Below are positions 59,849 through 64,000 of a stretch of DNA of 64,000 nt, piece after piece; the first letter of the stretch is position 1; each line of letters opens with the position of its first letter. The position numbers were made by a program, and so were the translations under genes. This DNA is from Azadirachta indica (Eukaryota; Streptophyta; Magnoliopsida; Sapindales; Meliaceae): NCBI GenBank assembly GCA_022749755.1, contig CM040440.1, forward strand, positions 17,285,269 through 17,349,268, read 5' to 3'. The notes beneath the pieces were generated by a model. It saw nothing but the letters and a program-made list of their open reading frames with translations. It searched no databases and was not told where the DNA came from.

Positions 59849-62751
59849 ATGGAAAAACAGCAGCAACGTCGCGAATTGACATTTTTGCACTCCGGTGACT
59901 TTCTCCCGCAAACTTCTGATCGCTTGATGGAGAATTCAATCGATCGTGATAAGTCCCCGATCAAAGAAATGGATTTCTTTAGTAACAATCGCATACATGA
60001 TCATGATCAAGAAAGAAAACATGAATCATCATCAACTCCACCTGAATCTGGCGTAAACGTAAGGTCTTTAGCGTTTTTGTTGTTTCCCATACCGAATTGT
60101 ATTCGCTGACCTTATTCGTAGAGAATTAAGTGTTTATGACCATAAGATTATCTTTTTATCCTTACAGACAGGATTGGATCTCCGCACTTCATTTTCTGGG
60201 ATTTCAAGAGCAGCAAATGACGATAAGTCTAATACAGAGGTGAGTTTCAGCATGAAATCTTTCATGTTCATTTTTTGTCTTTGGCGTTTTGACATTTTCG
60301 AACTGTTATGAAATGGGAATTTGTTTTTCAGTTGAGTAAGCTTCGAGAGGATTTAGAAAGGTTGTACGAAGAAAACAGAAGGCTGAGGAGCATGTTGGAT
60401 CAGATAACCAAAAGATACGGCGAATTGCAGAGTCAACTACTCCTGGCAACGCAAAAACAGGCACATGGTTGTCCGGGAGAGCAGGTAATTTTGCTTAGTT
60501 TAGTCACCTTTACCTTAATCCGTATTAGATTATCCATTTTAAACAGCTTATAATTTAGAAAGATTGAGTTTCTTAATACATCATGTATGAAACTTTAAGA
60601 TATTTAAGATGATAACATGAAATTAAAGTCTTATTTTATTACAAGAAAATTGGGTAACGTGCCTGACTGAAATTGGAAAGCGTGCTTTCTTGATCCGGTG
60701 TCAACTTTCAATAACTTATTTGTTTATCCTTGCCCTTTCCGGTTTTTGTATTAATGTAGTACTGAAAACCACAAAGACGGTGGCAAACTCTCCTGTCTTA
60801 CATCTGCAATTCTCATTAAACTCTTATCATTTCAATTCCAATCAATTATCTCACTTAGCTAGCTTACATAAAGTATACAGTAGATCGCGTGTTTGGTCTA
60901 AAAGGTGCTAAAATTATGTAGGCTTTTGCGCATCCCCTATGCGCGCGGCCCAAAAGTTATTGGTCCCAAAGTATACATGGGTGATCTTCTTCGATCATCC
61001 AAGTGGCATTCAAACTCATTAGAATGTACCATTTTTGTTTGGATGTAGTGCCACGCCAAAATATTACAACCATATAAAAATAATTACTAGTTCTATGGTG
61101 TTCAGCAGATACTACATATGTAGAGCAGATAATCTGTAAGAATTTGAAAATCAAATAAATCTAAATAGTTGTCCCTTTAATTTGATATTTACAACTTACC
61201 GTTTTCTTTGGTCAACCATTTGCTTAATGAATGGCAACTATGGCTCCTGAACAGAAGGTTGAATTGAATGGCATGTCTAGTTCCTTAATGTCAGCACAAC
61301 AGTTTATGGACCCACGGCCATCTGCTGCATTGAATGTCAACGATCCTTCAGTATCTGATGATAAGACTGCTCGAGAGGTGTCAGCTTCTCCAGCAAACAC
61401 TGCAGAAGTAATTTCTAAGGAACATGAGCATCCTATGATTAAGATTCCAGGGAAGCAAGCTTTTAATAACGAAGACGGTGGTGACCAAACATCCCAGAGC
61501 TGGGGCTCTCCTAGGAGTCCAAACTTAGATCAAACAAAGAACGAAGAGCAAGCTTCTGAGGCACCTTTTAGAAAGGCTAGGGTGTCTGTAAGAGCAAGAT
61601 CAGAAGCTCCTCTGGTGAGAATTATGAAATACTTGAACTTTTATCACATGCATTTTCAAAATTTATGGACCTATGTAAATGTCATAATTAAGGCATGACT
61701 TAATTTTGTGTGACTCAGATCACTGATGGATGCCAATGGAGAAAATACGGTCAAAAGATGGCCAAGGGTAACCCTTGTCCACGCGCCTACTATCGTTGCA
61801 CCATGGCCGTTGGATGCCCAGTTCGTAAGCAGGTACAAGTTTTCTACAGTTTTACTAGTCATCACTGACGTGAATATGGTTTTAGAAATTAGATGATAAT
61901 GATCATACGATGCCTCCATTGACCAAGTTTTCAATCAAGTAATTCTCTCAGGCAGTGTATTTTTCTCTTCACTAAACAATATTACACCACTAATTAATTA
62001 ACCATTACAATGAATTGTAATAGGTTTCGACTGAAGTATGTATCATTGCTGGTACTATACTTATATCTTTCGAGGCCCAGTATTTAATTAAAAAATTTAT
62101 TACAGTGCGGCTTCTAAACCTTGTAAATTTTGTCATGTTTCTCGTCAGGTGCAACGATGTGCAGAGGATAGGACCATTCTCATCACAACCTACGAAGGAA
62201 ACCATAATCACCCTTTACCGCCAGCGGCCACAGTCATGGCTAATACTACATCAGCTGCCGCAGCTATGCTCCTGTCAGGTTCGACCACTAGCAAAGACGC
62301 TCTAACAACTTCTGGTTTCTTTCCTTCTGTGCCTTTTGCCTCAACAATGGCTACCCTATCTGCCTCTGCACCATTTCCCACTATTACCCTCGACTTGACG
62401 CAGACCCCAAACCCTATGCAATTCCTCCGATCCCCTTCTTCGCCCGCTGCATTTCCTCTACCCTTGCATGGTTGTCCACCACTTTTAAGGCAGCTCATGT
62501 ACGCTCCGAGGCAACCTGTAGTGCCAAATATGCAGCTAGGGCAACGACATGCTTCCATGGTTGAGACAGTTACTGCCGCCATTACTTCAGATCCGAATTT
62601 CACAGCAGCCTTAGCTGCAGCAATCTCAACAATAATGGCAACACCAAAGAGCAACGATGGAAACAATAACAATCTTACAAGCGGGCTTTCTGCTGTTTTG
62701 CCTGGATCTCCACAGCTTCCTCAATCTTGCACTACTTTCTCCACAAATTAG
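59849..62751 (+). CDS. WRKY transcription factor, group IIb (WRKY6/31/42-like)
   Basis: Six exons: 59849-60058, 60168-60239, 60332-60484, 61255-61614, 61719-61832 and 62149-62751. All are GT-AG and the product is 503 aa. Exon 3 encodes a leucine-zipper-like coiled coil ([25 protein letters not shown]), typical of groups IIa/IIb. The WRKY domain begins [25 protein letters not shown] in exon 5; its zinc finger is C-X5-C-X23-H-X-H, and an intron interrupts it just before VQRC, the position diagnostic of groups IIa and IIb. A basic [13 protein letters not shown] segment precedes it and a Ser/Thr/Ala-rich tail follows. These nuclear factors bind W-boxes and act in defence, senescence and phosphate responses. 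The ATG at 59,849 opens the conserved N-terminal region. The exact orthologue among WRKY6/31/42 is not resolved. Confidence 0.95.
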
Positions 62752-64000
62752 GGTTTGAAATACTGGCCGGTGTTTTGGATTTCACGGTGGAAATTATTAT
62801 TATTTTGTTACTTCCATAAGCTTACAGGTTGGCTTCTGAGATCAAGGAATCCTAGGGTAGCAAGTTGATAAATTCTAGAAGAAGATCTTAGTATGTTAAT
62901 TAAGAGAGGACCCATTTTGAATATCTGCTTCCACCTTAGGGCTTTAGACATCGGTTATTTAATCAACTTTCCTCGACCTCGGGTCAACCAGCATGGGCTT
63001 AAGAGATAAATTTTGGAATATCAATTATCAAAGCCATGAAAGAGGACGAAATGATCGGCATACGTACATAAATAATCTCTCCATACGTTTATGTGTGTAT
63101 ATTATGTTCCCAACACATTCATAAGTATAATATGTATGCCGCTGCATAGGCGAACTAGCTATGTGTTTTTACTTGGTGTACTGAGCTTCAAGAAAGCTTA
63201 TATATATAGTGGGGGTGTAATAATGAACTGCGGATAATAATAAAGTTTACGTGCTAGAGAAAAGAATATGTATGCCATGCATGTATATAAAATAAATTTC
63301 AGTGAAGAGATATACATTAATTTAATGCATAATGAATTTGCAGTTGCAGGCTTTGAAGAATCACCACCATAGAAACACCTACAGCAATACATTACTGTTT
63401 CTAGTTGTTGGAAGTTTAATTTTCAGCATTTGACCAAATCAACATTGATGATGTACCAGACCAGGTTTCATAAAAAAATTCATAGTTTAAACGCATGTTC
63501 TGGTAATTAAGATTAGCAACTTCTTTTGGGACAAAAGAAGAAAAGTTTTCAAAGATGTTACCCAATCTATTTCTACTTGACCCCTGACCCCTGACAAAAT
63601 AACTGATCACTAATTAGAAAAACTAGTTCTGGATTAAAATGGTTGCTGATCACTTTTAATTATATATATGACCTTCCTGATCGTTATTCGTTACCGTGGA
63701 GGAATTAAGGACGCTGCATGTCACATACACATGTTGATTTTGGATTAATTTTTAATAGTAAAACATAGTCTCTAGAATCTATATCCTCTTAAAATTTATA
63801 TTCTATTATATTATATATATTATATATATATATGTATATAGATGTATAGAAGTTGTTATATAGTCCAATTTTATACGCAAAAAATTGCATGATCAATATA
63901 TTTGAATCGAGAATTTTTATCTTTTTAACAACCCTACCTATATAGAAAGAGTTGCTGATTTAGATATTAAAGCCGCATATTGGTTGACCATAAAGGAATA
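62752..64000. other. WRKY 3' UTR and downstream intergenic DNA
   Basis: The WRKY 3' UTR probably occupies the first few hundred bases. The remainder is AT-rich with (TA)n tracts near 63,820 and no recognisable gene up to the window end. Confidence 0.6.

Noticed and set aside
60690..60911. Frame inside WRKY intron 3
   Set aside because: It sits within an intron whose flanking exons join perfectly in frame; composition is intron-like.
1..64000. LTR retrotransposons, CRISPR arrays, viral insertions
   Set aside because: No paired LTRs, reverse-transcriptase or integrase motifs, regularly spaced palindromic repeats, or viral-like proteins were seen.

Overview
This window is nuclear DNA of a flowering plant, almost certainly a eudicot. 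The evidence is split genes with AT-rich GT-AG introns, an intron-containing elongator tRNA-Met, and plant-only families (WRKY, Aux/IAA, PIF-type bHLH, SIAMESE-related inhibitors, PLS-class PPR). The protein style resembles a woody rosid such as Citrus, but that is a hunch. Gene density is modest and the intergenic DNA is AT-rich and full of microsatellites and small non-autonomous transposons.

Layout. 1-6.6 kb: no gene found; many simple repeats, including C/G-rich tracts able to form G-quadruplexes. 6.6-7.8 kb: 5'-truncated, frameshifted cytochrome P450 pseudogene (-). 8.5 kb: tRNA-Met(CAT) with an 11-nt intron. 9.7-11.3 kb: two tandem SIAMESE-related CDK-inhibitor genes (+), the first degenerate at its C terminus. 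12.8-15.3 kb: intact five-exon CYP72-clan P450 (-), the relative of the pseudogene. 15.6-16.5 kb: 869-bp element with long inverted repeats. 16.9-20.0 kb: CHMP7-like ESCRT-III gene (+). 20.6-23.0 kb: intronless PLS-E/E+ PPR gene (+). 24.5-26.8 kb: PIF-type bHLH gene (-). 28.8-34.8 kb (5' UTR to about 35.6): ASY3, a meiotic chromosome-axis gene (-), with two apparent GC-AG introns. 36.65-39.1 kb: promoter-like sequence followed by a non-coding stretch with about six diverged copies of a 170-bp tandem repeat. 41.5-42.1 kb: 631-bp hAT-type element with a perfect 8-bp target-site duplication. 42.5-46.8 kb: plastid-type protoporphyrinogen oxidase (+). 49.7-50.5 kb: non-canonical Aux/IAA gene (+). 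52.4-53.3 kb: class II GH19 chitinase (-). 53.4-59.3 kb: no gene found. 59.8-62.8 kb: group IIb WRKY gene (+).

The genes are independent plant loci, not a pathway cluster. I rebuilt the exon chains of the seven multi-exon protein genes from splice sites and reading frame, and every chain closes in frame: P450 518 aa, CHMP7 436, PIF 568, ASY3 812, PPOX 542, Aux/IAA 168, WRKY 503; the two-exon chitinase also closes, at 275 aa. Family assignments rest on motif recognition, without a database search. The least explained structure is the 170-bp repeat unit at 37.2-38.15 kb downstream of a G-box/TATA promoter.
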